Assembly (NCBI GenBank): GCA_000403315.2
Contig: KE159641.1
Span: forward strand, 126,501-190,500
DNA length: 64,000 nt
Source of the DNA: Lachnospiraceae bacterium A2
GTDB lineage: Bacteria > Bacillota > Clostridia > Lachnospirales > Lachnospiraceae
Direction of reading: 5' to 3'
The stretch's first letter is position 1, and each line of letters opens with the position of its first letter. Shown piece after piece: positions 35,499 to 44,069 of this stretch. The position numbers and the translations under genes were made by a program. The notes below the pieces were generated by a model. That model did no database searches and was not told the origin of the DNA. It saw only the letters and a list, made by a program, of their open reading frames with translations.

Positions 35499-36203
35499 TT
35501 AATGGTTCGCAAATACATCTTCCCGCACCCGTTTCCGGTTTGCCTTGCTGATGGACAGCACCATCCCATTCCTTAATTCCACAGTATCGTAGGTATAGCG
35601 GTAGACATGCTCCTTATTTACAACATACGATTGATGGATAAGAAGGAAACTGCCTGGAAGCCTTGGAAGGATATCCTTCATCCTTCCATAAAACTCCCAT
35701 TGGCCTTGGGCTGCCACCACCTTTATTTTCCTCCTCTCACTGACAAAACAGAGAATGTCCCGGAAAGGGATTGCATAAAGGTCTTTCCCTGCCTGAAATT
35801 CAAATTTCCCTGCGCCCCGTTCCAGCACTTTTATGGCGCGTCCCAAGGTTTCGTCTATTTGGGTCTGTAAAATGGGCTTCACAAGGAAATCAAGGGGCTG
35901 TGTCTTAAATAGCTGCATGGCATAGGAAGGTTTTGCCGAAATATAGACAATCTGCATGGCCCAGTTTTCCAGCCGGTTCCGTATGAAATCCCCTGCTTGG
36001 ATTCCTGTCATCTCAAACAGGGCAATATCCAGAAATAAAATATCCAAATCATTATGTTCTGCCAGATAGCTGCAAAGCTTCTCCGCGGTATACCAGACCA
36101 TGGTTTCCACCGAAATCTTTTTTTCTTTTGCATACTGCTGTACCATCTCTTCCAAAGAAGCACAGATACCTTTTCCATCGTCGCATATCCCAATATTGTA
36201 CAT
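35499..36203 (-). CDS. LytTR response regulator, AgrA-like
   Basis: 234 residues. Receiver domain about 1-120 with D8/D9, phosphoacceptor D59 (LFLDIALFEMTG) and Lys in FLVKPI; LytTR domain about 135-230 (LLIHQSYVVNKEHVYRY, ISKANRKRVRE). It is the last gene of a run beginning at agrD, ending 2 bp before a terminator. LytTR-type direct repeats lie upstream of agrD, so it most likely activates its own operon when phosphorylated by AgrC. The gene starts 8 bp after the DUF6033-like gene. Confidence 0.9.
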   Translation of the reverse strand: MYNIGICDDGKGICASLEEMVQQYAKEKKISVETMVWYTAEKLCSYLAEHNDLDILFLDIALFEMTGIQAGDFIRNRLENWAMQIVYISAKPSYAMQLFKTQPLDFLVKPILQTQIDETLGRAIKVLERGAGKFEFQAGKDLYAIPFRDILCFVSERRKIKVVAAQGQWEFYGRMKDILPRLPGSFLLIHQSYVVNKEHVYRYTYDTVELRNGMVLSISKANRKRVREDVFANH

Positions 36204-36211
36204 AGGAACGC

Positions 36212-36850
36212 CTATTCAATGCCCAGCTTCTGCAGCTTCCTTCCCCGCTCCTCTATGGCATTTAAATATTGCTCCAGCAAGGAATCTTTTATATTTTGGA
36301 AATTTATTTTTATTTGGCTCTGGGCGGATTCCTGTTCCCGCATTTCTTTTATCTCTTCTTCGGTAGAGAAAGGCATTTTGGAGTTCACCAAGGACATCTG
36401 GGGCCGTGCTCCCCCATCCTCAATTTCCACACAGACATAGGGATATCCATCCCTTCCAGCTTGGCTTTCATACATGGAATATGTATCTCTGGCGTCTTGG
36501 ATTGTGCCCTTTACGTGTTTTTCATACTCTGGGTCCTGCTGCATTTTTTTGAGTACGGAAATGTCAATCTGAATACTGCACTGGCCCGGACTGCCAAAAC
36601 TCTCCCCCATCTGGTTCATGCTGCCGCCATACCCTAGGACAGAACCACCAGAAGCCTTCTGCGCTGCCTTGTCCCCCAGACGGAATGTAACGCCTTGGAA
36701 CTCCCGGCATAATGCTTGGTAATATTCCATGGGGGACTGGGGTTTGGGGCTGTTTTCCGCTTGGATGCCAAAGGATGTTTCCGTTTTGGGGATATTGGCG
36801 GCCTGCGGCTGGTAAGCTGTGAAACTGGCTGTTTGTGCAATTTTCATCAT
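36212..36850 (-). CDS. DUF6033-like protein in agr operon
   Basis: 212 residues, no signal peptide. N-terminal part is Pro/Gln-rich and probably disordered (QTASFTAYQPQAANIPKTET). Residues about 45-205 form a folded part with SPMEYYQALCREFQGVTFRL, CSIQIDISVLKKMQQDPEYE and YPYVCVEIEDGGARPQMSLV. The order recalls DUF6033 proteins of Lachnospiraceae, whose function is unknown. It lies between the secreted Cys-rich protein and the response regulator, so it is expected to be under quorum control. Confidence 0.65.
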   Translation of the reverse strand: MMKIAQTASFTAYQPQAANIPKTETSFGIQAENSPKPQSPMEYYQALCREFQGVTFRLGDKAAQKASGGSVLGYGGSMNQMGESFGSPGQCSIQIDISVLKKMQQDPEYEKHVKGTIQDARDTYSMYESQAGRDGYPYVCVEIEDGGARPQMSLVNSKMPFSTEEEIKEMREQESAQSQIKINFQNIKDSLLEQYLNAIEERGRKLQKLGIE

Positions 36851-36951
36851 TGTGATTCCTCCCTCATTTCATAAGCAGTACAATGTTTGAAGTAACTCTG
36901 GAACACATTGTACTACCTACCATTTATTTATTGTTTCAATCAATACTTTAC

Positions 36952-37335
36952 CTAATAATCCCTCTTGCCATTTGTGTAATGCTCCGTCGGCCTATTTGGG
37001 TATAGCTTCATATAAGTCCGGTCTGGCACATCAATATGGCTACAACTTGAGCTATTACAAGTAAAATAATACATATCGCTTGTATACAAATACATATGAT
37101 ATTCCCCAGCAGGCACTACTTTTCCACATGGTTCACAATACTGCCCACTCTGAGGTGTCTTCGTTGTCCATCCAAAATTAGCTTCATATCCAAAATTAGT
37201 ATTTAAGCGCCCACACCGTGGACATGGCTCTGTCTTTGAGGCTGCAAATGCTGATATTGATAATGTTAACATTAATGCCAAACACACAACGGCTGATGCT
37301 ACATTTTTTGCAATCTTACAATTCACTCTCTTCAT
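36952..37335 (-). CDS. secreted Cys-rich protein in agr operon
   Basis: 127 residues with a signal peptide (KRVNCKIAKNVASAVVCLAL, cleavage near AFAA, about residue 33). The mature part has CPRCGRL, YCEPCGK and TCNSSSCSH, that is paired Cys residues that could bind zinc or form disulfides. No known family. It starts 14 bp after agrB, so it is probably co-expressed with the autoinducer genes and may be an exported output of the circuit. Confidence 0.8.
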   Translation of the reverse strand: MKRVNCKIAKNVASAVVCLALMLTLSISAFAASKTEPCPRCGRLNTNFGYEANFGWTTKTPQSGQYCEPCGKVVPAGEYHMYLYTSDMYYFTCNSSSCSHIDVPDRTYMKLYPNRPTEHYTNGKRDY

Positions 37336-37349
37336 AAAATAACTACCTC

Positions 37350-37928
37350 CTACAAATGTTTTTTTCGTTCATACTTCAGTTTTCCTGTAAAAAGAGATAT
37401 ACTGATGATAAAGAAACACATTGCAATTATGATGAGTACCTTTTTACATTTAACATATAATGCCATACCGAATAACATAATTTCAGTTACTAAAACCAGT
37501 TTTGCCCGTTTCTGATATACTCTGTATTCTAAAGAATCTAAAGGCTTATTAATGCTATCGACTGGAACCAACAAAAATATAACGCTTGAACAAAATAATG
37601 TAACTGCAACTAATTCCCTTACTTTCCATTCTAATTTGAAAAAAATTATATATGAAATTATCAGAATCCCTACTGATATGTATGAACATCTCTCTTTTGT
37701 TTCTGCATGGAATCCACCTGAATATTTTCTTAGAGGAAAAATTAGACACCAAAAAATAAAGCTGTCCCTAAGATGCCCAAAGGCTCCTCCTATGACAAGA
37801 ACCAGAAGAAAACCTAACACATTATTTCCTAAGGTATCTAATCCATATCTTATGATATCAACTTCTTCTGGCAATATAATGCCATCCTTAAGAAATTTTT
37901 CTGTCATTTTTTCTGCATACTTCAACAT
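37350..37928 (-). CDS. agrB: AgrB-type autoinducer peptide processing protease
   Basis: 192-residue integral membrane cysteine protease that cleaves and cyclises the AgrD precursor. The segment RKYSGGFHAETKERC contains the expected catalytic His (GGFHA) and a nearby Cys (about 79-84), with several transmembrane helices around. Its ATG overlaps the agrD stop by 7 bp, so the two are translationally coupled. Family length is about 190, so it appears complete. Confidence 0.93.
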   Translation of the reverse strand: MLKYAEKMTEKFLKDGIILPEEVDIIRYGLDTLGNNVLGFLLVLVIGGAFGHLRDSFIFWCLIFPLRKYSGGFHAETKERCSYISVGILIISYIIFFKLEWKVRELVAVTLFCSSVIFLLVPVDSINKPLDSLEYRVYQKRAKLVLVTEIMLFGMALYVKCKKVLIIIAMCFFIISISLFTGKLKYERKKHL

Positions 37929-38068
37929 TTTCGCAATTTTTTAATTTCTGGTGGTTCCTTTGATTGAAACCCCCAAAGAGAACAGGTCGAATTTGACTCT
38001 ATGACAGCAAATTCCTTTGCTATTTTTACAATTGCCTTTTTAACATATACTGCAATCGCTTGTTTCAT
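37922..38068 (-). CDS. agrD: AgrD-type cyclic lactone autoinducer precursor
   Basis: 48 residues. ATG 38068 has GGGGG 6 bases upstream. The layout is an amphipathic N-terminal leader (MKQAIAVYVKKAIVKIAKEF), a core with a Cys at about residue 29 (ESNSTCSLWGF), and an acidic/Pro tail SKEPPEIKKL. This is the AgrD plan: a thiolactone ring formed by the Cys with the C-terminus after AgrB cleavage. The ring probably closes within CSLWGF but the exact cut is not certain. Confidence 0.88.
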   Translation of the reverse strand: MKQAIAVYVKKAIVKIAKEFAVIESNSTCSLWGFQSKEPPEIKKLRKC

Positions 38069-38120
38069 TACTTCCCCCTTTCTTATTTATTATCTTAACA
38101 TAAAATTCCCCTCTGTGCCG

Positions 38121-38152
38121 CAAGATGTAACAATTTGCCTATCAAAATGTAA
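38121..38152 (-). promoter_or_regulatory. LytTR box pair upstream of agrD
   Basis: Plus-strand CAAGATGTAA (38121-38130) and CAAAATGTAA (38143-38152) repeat with a 22-bp period, equal to TTACATTTTG and TTACATCTTG on the transcribed strand. They lie 53 bp upstream of agrD, where an AgrA-like activator should bind. Confidence 0.65.
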
Positions 38153-38163
38153 TAATTAGGCTT

Positions 38164-39453
38164 TTATACATTTTCTTCCGGCAAATACATCATTATTTTC
38201 ACATGGAATTGCTCCCCTTCCGCCCAAACTTCCATCACCCCTTGGTGCTTTTCTACAGCTTTCCGGACACTTTGTAGGCCAAATCCATGGTGTCCTTGGT
38301 TTTTTGTTGTTTTTAAAGTGTATTCCCCGGAAAAGCTGTTCACGATTTCTATTTTCAAGATGCCTTTTTGAAATTCTACCACAGCATGGAGCATTTTCTC
38401 TTCTGTCTGCTGGGCGGCTTCTATGGCATTTTCCAGTAAATTTCCCAGAACCATATTCACGTCAAAGGTATGGCATATTTTTTCTGGGAGATGCACTTTT
38501 ACTTGAACATCCCAAAGAACCTGATTGGTTTTTTGCAGCATATAGTTTAAAATACTGTCAACCTCTGTATTTCCAGAAGATACAATTTCATTGGGATTTT
38601 GCATAAATTCTGCCATGCTATCAATATATTCTTCTATTGCAAGGAACTCTCCTTTTATCGCCATCAATTTTAATTCATTCAGATGGTGCTTGATGTCATG
38701 TTTCAATAAATTTACTTTTTCTTCACTTTGCTGGATGGCCTGAACCTGATTTGCATAGGATTGGACAGTCTGTTTCAGCATCTCATTTTCATATTTGTGG
38801 CTGAATGACTTTAGCATCATATTATAGAGGTAGAGTACCAGAAAATTGATAACCAAAAATCCAATACACACAATTACCAAACCTTTTTCAACATAATCTA
38901 TATACATTAAAAGTCCGACTATTATAATAGCAGAAATTGGAACAATTGTCATTACAAATGGCAAGCTTTCTCCCATATGCACCCCTTTCCTGCCATTCAC
39001 AATTTTTTCTGTCATCAGTTCACATACAAGAAAAAGAAATATTGTTAGTATTTCGTAAAACTGGTTAAATTCTTTTCCATATTCATACTTTATAAAAGAA
39101 AGGACAACAATACTGTCACATGCAATATTAATGCACTATATGGAACAAGCCACAAAAGAAATTGTTTTCCACGATTTATGATACATGGCTGCGAGCAAGC
39201 TAATTCCCACCAAATTAGTAGTAAAATTCATCCATGCTGAATGAAAGACTAAATAGCAGCTTGTATTTACCAAGAAAAATATAACAAAAAGCATCCTTCT
39301 TAAAAATTCCGCACGGGATATTCCAAACACACATTTTCCATTGTGGGCAAAAGCACCTTGTTCCCTGTCTTCCCCTGCAAATATCTTAATATAGCGGTAA
39401 ATCAAATATACCCGGAACATATTTGTCAGTATGCAAATGGCAGTGTTTACCAT
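38164..39453 (-). pseudogene. agrC: AgrC-type sensor histidine kinase with in-frame amber codon
   Basis: Frame of 430 codons: a TAG at 39136-39138 (codon 106) is the only interruption. Residues 1-105 and those after it read on in the same frame as transmembrane helices (FLRRMLFVIFFLVNTSCYLV; IACDSIVVLSFIKYEY; ILTIFLFLVCELM; TIVPISAIIIVGLLMYI). The kinase is GHKL type: H252 in LLKHDIKHHLNEL and N-box VLGNLLENAIEAAQ, ending HHGFGLQSVRKAV. The C-terminal part could also be made alone from ATG 39015 or 38976, giving a kinase lacking part of the sensor. Its position before agrD and agrB identifies the peptide receptor. Ribosome binding site AAGGGGAG. Confidence 0.85.
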
Positions 39454-39556
39454 AACCCATTCTCCCCTTCCTCTATATCAAGCCAACACCCATCCTGAGT
39501 CCCATCCTGAAACGATATGTACTCCTAACCTACAACTTTCAGACCAAGATTTTTAT

Positions 39557-40219
39557 TTAGTCCAAAGACTCCACCACAACCAGCACCCCATCCTGAAACG
39601 AAATCTCCCCTGCATCCCCGGCAATCTCATTGCTGACCCCAAGGGAATGGTAACATTCCAAGGTATACTGATTCAGCGGGTATTTGAAGCCTTTGAGGGT
39701 GAGGCCCGTGACTTGCGGGGTGAAGGGAAGCAGCGACACATAGCGCCCATACTGTTCTTCCCTCCTGAGCACAAGCCCTTCCTGCACCATGCGGATGCGG
39801 TTATTTTTATCCGCCATAATCGCTTCCACCCCCTGCTCCATTGCCATCCCAAGGAGATGGAGGTTGCCCAGCATATGGTCCATGCGGGTGCCAGTGCCCC
39901 CAAGGATGTGGATGGTTCGGCATCCCTGCCCGATTGCTGTGCGGATGGCAAGCTCTGTGTCGGTTTCATCCTTTTCCGGCTGGAACTGCAAAATCTTTGG
40001 CTTTCCCTGCCCGGAATCCCTCATTGCCCTAAAATTGTGCAAGATTTCAGGGCTTACCGAATCAAAATCGCCGACAATGTAATCCGGGACTAAGCCTTTC
40101 CGGTAAAAAAAAGCCATGCCGGAATCCACGGCAATGGTGAACTGGAACTGGTATTTTTCCATATAAGAAACAGCAAAGGCATCTTCCAGATGCCCGCCGC
40201 TGATAATCAATGCCTGCAT
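39557..40219 (-). CDS. thiN: thiamine diphosphokinase
   Basis: 220 residues from ATG 40219 (AGGAAAAT upstream). It makes thiamine pyrophosphate from thiamine. The N-terminal catalytic fold (ALIISGGHLED, IAVDSGMAFFYRKGLVPDYI, GDFDSVSPEIL, EKDETDTELAI, GGTGTRMDHMLGNL) matches Thi80/YloS. Last gene of the housekeeping run from murE; the linkage with rpe and rsgA is the common Firmicutes order. Confidence 0.93.
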   Translation of the reverse strand: MQALIISGGHLEDAFAVSYMEKYQFQFTIAVDSGMAFFYRKGLVPDYIVGDFDSVSPEILHNFRAMRDSGQGKPKILQFQPEKDETDTELAIRTAIGQGCRTIHILGGTGTRMDHMLGNLHLLGMAMEQGVEAIMADKNNRIRMVQEGLVLRREEQYGRYVSLLPFTPQVTGLTLKGFKYPLNQYTLECYHSLGVSNEIAGDAGEISFQDGVLVVVESLD

Positions 40220-40248
40220 ATTTTCCTGCCCTCCCAAAGCAAGTAAGC

Positions 40249-40902
40249 TTACCCTTCCATCAATTTCAGGAACTGCTCCACATTTTCTGAGATATCCCCT
40301 TTGAACACAGAACTCCCTGACACAATCACATTTGCCCCAGCCTCAAGGATTTCTGCCACATTGGAAAGGGTCACGCCCCCATCTACCTCAATATCTGTGG
40401 CAAGGCCGCGTTTTTCTACGATATGGCGCAATTCCCGGATTTTGCCTATGGTATAGGGAATCAGCTTCTGCCCGCCGAAGCCGGGGTTTACCAGCATTAC
40501 CAGCACCATGTCCAGCTTGGGCAGGATATAGTCAAGGACGCCCAAATCTGTGGCTGGGTTTAGGGCTACGGCCGGGCGAAGGCCCAGCTCCCGGATGGCT
40601 TCTACGGTCCGGTCAAGGTGGACGCATGCTTCGGCATGGACGGTAATGATGTCTGCGCCGCAATCCGCAAATTCCTTCACATAGCGCACTGGCTCCTCCA
40701 CCATCAGGTGGACGTCAAAAACCCGGCTGGTGCAGGGGCGGATGGACTTTATCACAGGCATCCCAAAGGAGATGCTGGGCACAAATGCCCCATCCATCAC
40801 GTCAATGTGGACATATTCTGCCCCGGCTGCGTCGATGGCTGCAAGCTGTTCCCCTAAACGGGTGAAATCGGCTGATAGAATTGAGGGTGCTAAGTGATTC
40901 AT
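40249..40902 (-). CDS. rpe: ribulose-phosphate 3-epimerase
   Basis: 217-residue TIM barrel of the pentose phosphate pathway, interconverting ribulose 5-phosphate and xylulose 5-phosphate. Visible: APSILSADFTRLG, catalytic HIDVMDGAFVPSISFGMPVI, FDVHLMVEEPVRYV, PATDLGVLDYILPKLDMVLV, MLVNPGFGGQKLIPYT, and the Asp of IEVDGGVTLSN. Full length for the family. Lies 14 bp after rsgA. Confidence 0.96.
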   Translation of the reverse strand: MNHLAPSILSADFTRLGEQLAAIDAAGAEYVHIDVMDGAFVPSISFGMPVIKSIRPCTSRVFDVHLMVEEPVRYVKEFADCGADIITVHAEACVHLDRTVEAIRELGLRPAVALNPATDLGVLDYILPKLDMVLVMLVNPGFGGQKLIPYTIGKIRELRHIVEKRGLATDIEVDGGVTLSNVAEILEAGANVIVSGSSVFKGDISENVEQFLKLMEG

Positions 40903-40915
40903 AATCCTTCTCCTT

Positions 40916-41794
40916 TTAATATTTTTTCCTGTGTTTTAGTTCTTCGTATAACATTACATAATTTTCGTACCGCACAGGGCTGATTTTCCCTTCCCCAAGG
41001 GCTTCTCTTACCCCGCAGCCCGGCTCATGGATATGGCTGCAGCCCAGAAAGCGGCAATTCCCCTCATATTCCCCAAATTCCCGGAAATAGGATTTCAGTT
41101 CCTGATGCTCCATGCCCAGCAGGTACATGGAGCTGAACCCCGGCGTGTCCATAATGTAGGTCTGGCCTTTGATATGGATTAATTGGGAATGGCGGGTGGT
41201 GTGTTTCCCCCGCGCAATCTTTTCGCTGATATCCCCGGTTTCCATGCCGGCGTCTGGCTGGAGCAGGTTGATGAGAGAGGATTTCCCTACGCCGGAAGGA
41301 CCGGCTACTGTGGTGGTCTTCTGCCCTAAGATTTGGTGGAGTTCTGCTAAGCCTGCTTCCTCCTTTGCGCTGGCAAACAGGACTTGGTAGCCGCAGGCGC
41401 CATAAATACCCCTTAAATGTTCCTGCTCCTGCTCCCCTATCAAATCCTGCTTATTAAAGCAGATGGCGGTTTCCACCTGCTGCTGCCCCATCATCACCAG
41501 AAAGCGGTCCAACAGGTTGAAGTTCGGCTTTGGCTTGTCTGCTGCAAAAATCACCAACGCCTGGTCTACATTTGCCACAGCCGGGCGGATAAGCTCGTTT
41601 TTCCGGCTGTGTATTTTCACAATATTCCCTGTCTGTTCTTCTGGGCTGATAATGTCAATTTCCACATTGTCCCCGACAAGGGGCTTTATTTTCTCCTTAC
41701 GGAAAATCCCTTTTGCTTTACACTCAAAGACCCCGGCGTCCTCTGTATGCACATAGTAGAACCCGGCAATCCCTTTTATAATTTTTCCCTGCAT
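40916..41794 (-). CDS. rsgA: ribosome small subunit-dependent GTPase A
   Basis: 292 residues from ATG 41794; a longer in-frame ORF start would give 57 extra residues unlike the family. Circularly permuted GTPase: G4 CFNKQDL precedes G1 GPSGVGKSS (164-172) and G3 DTPGFSS. An N-terminal OB-fold and a C-terminal zinc-binding CSHIHEPGC motif are present. It acts in late 30S maturation. Part of the rlmN-stp-prkC-rsgA-rpe-thiN gene order. Confidence 0.94.
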   Translation of the reverse strand: MQGKIIKGIAGFYYVHTEDAGVFECKAKGIFRKEKIKPLVGDNVEIDIISPEEQTGNIVKIHSRKNELIRPAVANVDQALVIFAADKPKPNFNLLDRFLVMMGQQQVETAICFNKQDLIGEQEQEHLRGIYGACGYQVLFASAKEEAGLAELHQILGQKTTTVAGPSGVGKSSLINLLQPDAGMETGDISEKIARGKHTTRHSQLIHIKGQTYIMDTPGFSSMYLLGMEHQELKSYFREFGEYEGNCRFLGCSHIHEPGCGVREALGEGKISPVRYENYVMLYEELKHRKKY

Positions 41795-41936
41795 CCTAAT
41801 TCCCACTCTAAATGAATCCTGTTTCAGCCCTCCGAATTGTTCCCCGCAGGCCACGGGCCAGGCTGCCGCGGATTTCTGGCTGCGGAAAAGCCAAAGAGCA
41901 GCGCTGCCTGTTCCTTTGGCTTTCCAGGTCCTTTCT

Positions 41937-44069
41937 TTAATTCTGCGTAAAGGGCACGCCCTCAATTACCGTCTTGTCTGTTTCTCTAATCTCTGTGTCA
42001 TCTTCGTCCACATAGCTCCATTCCCATTCAATGACAAAATACCCACGGCTGCAGTTTTCGATATTTGACACATTCACCGTATAGGGGAACGAATTTGCGG
42101 TCCATGTGCCAATCACGTCGTCCCCTTCAGACTTATGGAGGGTGATTTTAGCTTCCACCCAAGTGGAATCCAGGGGGATGTGCCCCGGCAGGTCAATGCT
42201 GTAGTTCAGGGAATAATACTGGGTGGTTATTTTTTTCCCTAAGCTGATGACAAGCGTAATCTGGGTTCCTGTTTCCACAGTTTTCCATGGGGAAATGCTC
42301 TGGCTGATCACATTCCCTTCTGCAATATTATCCGAATAATCCCCGGAAGTGCTGGCTACCACAAGCCCCATGCCTTCCAGCTCTGCCCTTGCGTCTGCTT
42401 CCGGCTTGTCCCGGACGTCCGGCACCTGGAGGGTTTCCCTTCCCTGGCTTAAAATAATTGTAACGGTATCGCCCTTCTTTGCCTTAGCCCCTACATCCGG
42501 GTTCTGGGAAATCACCTGATCGTTGGGGATACTGTCGTCATGCTGGTAATCATAAGCAGGCACCAGCCCTGCTTCGGTTAAAATGCTTTCCGCTTCGCCC
42601 TTGGACCTGCCCTTTACGTCCGGCACGTCAAATTCCCCTGCGCCGCTGCTGATAATGACTGTAATGGTCGTATTCTTCTCAACCATGCTGCCTTCTGCCA
42701 CGCTCTGGGACACAATCTGGCCTTCGGGATATTCCTCGGAGGATTCCTCCCCGTCTTTCTCAAGGCCAAGATGGATGTTATTGAGGGCGTCCAGCGCTTC
42801 CTCAAACGTATAGCCGCGGATATCAATCATCTCTACTTTTTCTGTTTCCTGCGTCCCTGTGTCCCCGTCTTCCCCCTCGTCCTTTTTGATTTCTTCCTGC
42901 TTCTGTTCCGGCTCCTTCCTGTCCTCTTTTTCCGTGCTGCCAAACTTAAATAACCCCATGAAGCTGCCGCCGATATAAATGATTATCGCCACGATAATGA
43001 CGGCTGCCACAATCCCCATAATTGTAACGGCCTTCTCCATTTTCGGGTTTAAAAAACCATCTTCATCGTCGTCCTCGTCCTCATCTTCCTCGTAATCGCC
43101 CTCTGCTTCCCCATAGCCGTCCTCCTCGTCCACCAGCTCTTTCCGGTACATGTTCTGGGTCTGCTGCTTGATGGTTTCCACTTCCTCCTGCTTTACAATC
43201 CTGGTCTTGTCCTGCTGCCCAAGGGGAACCATTACCACAAAATCCTCGTCCGGGCTGATTAAGGCTTTCTTCAGGTCCATCAGCAGGTCGCTGATGGTAT
43301 CGTAACGTCTGTCCGGGCTTTTCTGGGTACATTTTAAAATAATTTTTTCAATGCTGACAGGCAAATCCGGGGCATAGGCGGTTGGCACCACCATTTCTTC
43401 CTGCAGATGCTGGATGGCAACGGCCACTGTGGATTCCCCGTCAAAAGGCACCCGGCCAGTCACCATTTCATACATGACAATCCCAAGGGAATAAATGTCG
43501 CTTTTCCCATCTACAAAGCCATTCCTTGCCTGTTCCGGGGACGCATAGTGGACGGAGCCCATCACCTCCGAATTGATGGTGTTGGCATTGGCTACCCGGG
43601 CAATGCCAAAATCCGTCACCTTTACCTTGCCTTCCGTGGAAATGATAATATTCTGCGGCTTAATGTCCCGATGGATGATATGCTTATTGTGGGCTGCTTC
43701 AATCCCCCTGCCCACTTGGATGGCAATGCTGACTGCTTCCTTAAAGGAAAGCTGCCCCTTTTTTTCAATATACATTTTAAGGGTGATGCCCTCCACATAT
43801 TCCATAACAATATAATGGATGGAATTCTCGCTCCCTACATCATAAATATTTACAATATTTGGATGCTCCAGCCCAGCCGCGGACTGGGCTTCCGTGCGGA
43901 ACTTCGTTACGAAATTCACGTCCTCGGAAAATTCCGGCTTCAGTACCTTTATCCCTACAAAACGCCCCAGGGTATGGTCCTTTGCCTTATAGACGTCCGC
44001 CATTCCCCCGGCCCCTATTTTCCCTACAATTTCATATCTGTCTGCAAGATAGATTCCCTCTCTTAACAT
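41937..44069 (-). CDS. prkC: PASTA-domain Ser/Thr protein kinase
   Basis: 710 residues, membrane-bound. Kinase domain about 10-270: GAGGMADVY loop, K41, HRDIKPQN (133-140), DFG (153-155). A Lys/Glu/Asp-rich juxtamembrane segment is followed by a single helix (about 348-370, VTIMGIVAAVIIVAIIIYIG). Three PASTA-type repeats lie outside the cell: FEEALDALNNIHLGLE, KGEAESILTEAGLVPAY and KPEADARAELEGMGLVV. A further C-terminal beta domain of about 95 residues is less familiar. PASTA binds muropeptides and signals growth or spore germination. Its stop follows the phosphatase gene with a 7-bp overlap. Confidence 0.95.
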   Translation of the reverse strand: MLREGIYLADRYEIVGKIGAGGMADVYKAKDHTLGRFVGIKVLKPEFSEDVNFVTKFRTEAQSAAGLEHPNIVNIYDVGSENSIHYIVMEYVEGITLKMYIEKKGQLSFKEAVSIAIQVGRGIEAAHNKHIIHRDIKPQNIIISTEGKVKVTDFGIARVANANTINSEVMGSVHYASPEQARNGFVDGKSDIYSLGIVMYEMVTGRVPFDGESTVAVAIQHLQEEMVVPTAYAPDLPVSIEKIILKCTQKSPDRRYDTISDLLMDLKKALISPDEDFVVMVPLGQQDKTRIVKQEEVETIKQQTQNMYRKELVDEEDGYGEAEGDYEEDEDEDDDEDGFLNPKMEKAVTIMGIVAAVIIVAIIIYIGGSFMGLFKFGSTEKEDRKEPEQKQEEIKKDEGEDGDTGTQETEKVEMIDIRGYTFEEALDALNNIHLGLEKDGEESSEEYPEGQIVSQSVAEGSMVEKNTTITVIISSGAGEFDVPDVKGRSKGEAESILTEAGLVPAYDYQHDDSIPNDQVISQNPDVGAKAKKGDTVTIILSQGRETLQVPDVRDKPEADARAELEGMGLVVASTSGDYSDNIAEGNVISQSISPWKTVETGTQITLVISLGKKITTQYYSLNYSIDLPGHIPLDSTWVEAKITLHKSEGDDVIGTWTANSFPYTVNVSNIENCSRGYFVIEWEWSYVDEDDTEIRETDKTVIEGVPFTQN

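Noticed and set aside
38164-39453. Recoding of TAG as pyrrolysine or another amino acid
   Set aside because: Other genes here end in TAG as true stops (for example the fragment frame at 35403), and no pyl genes or other evidence are present; a plain nonsense mutation is simpler.
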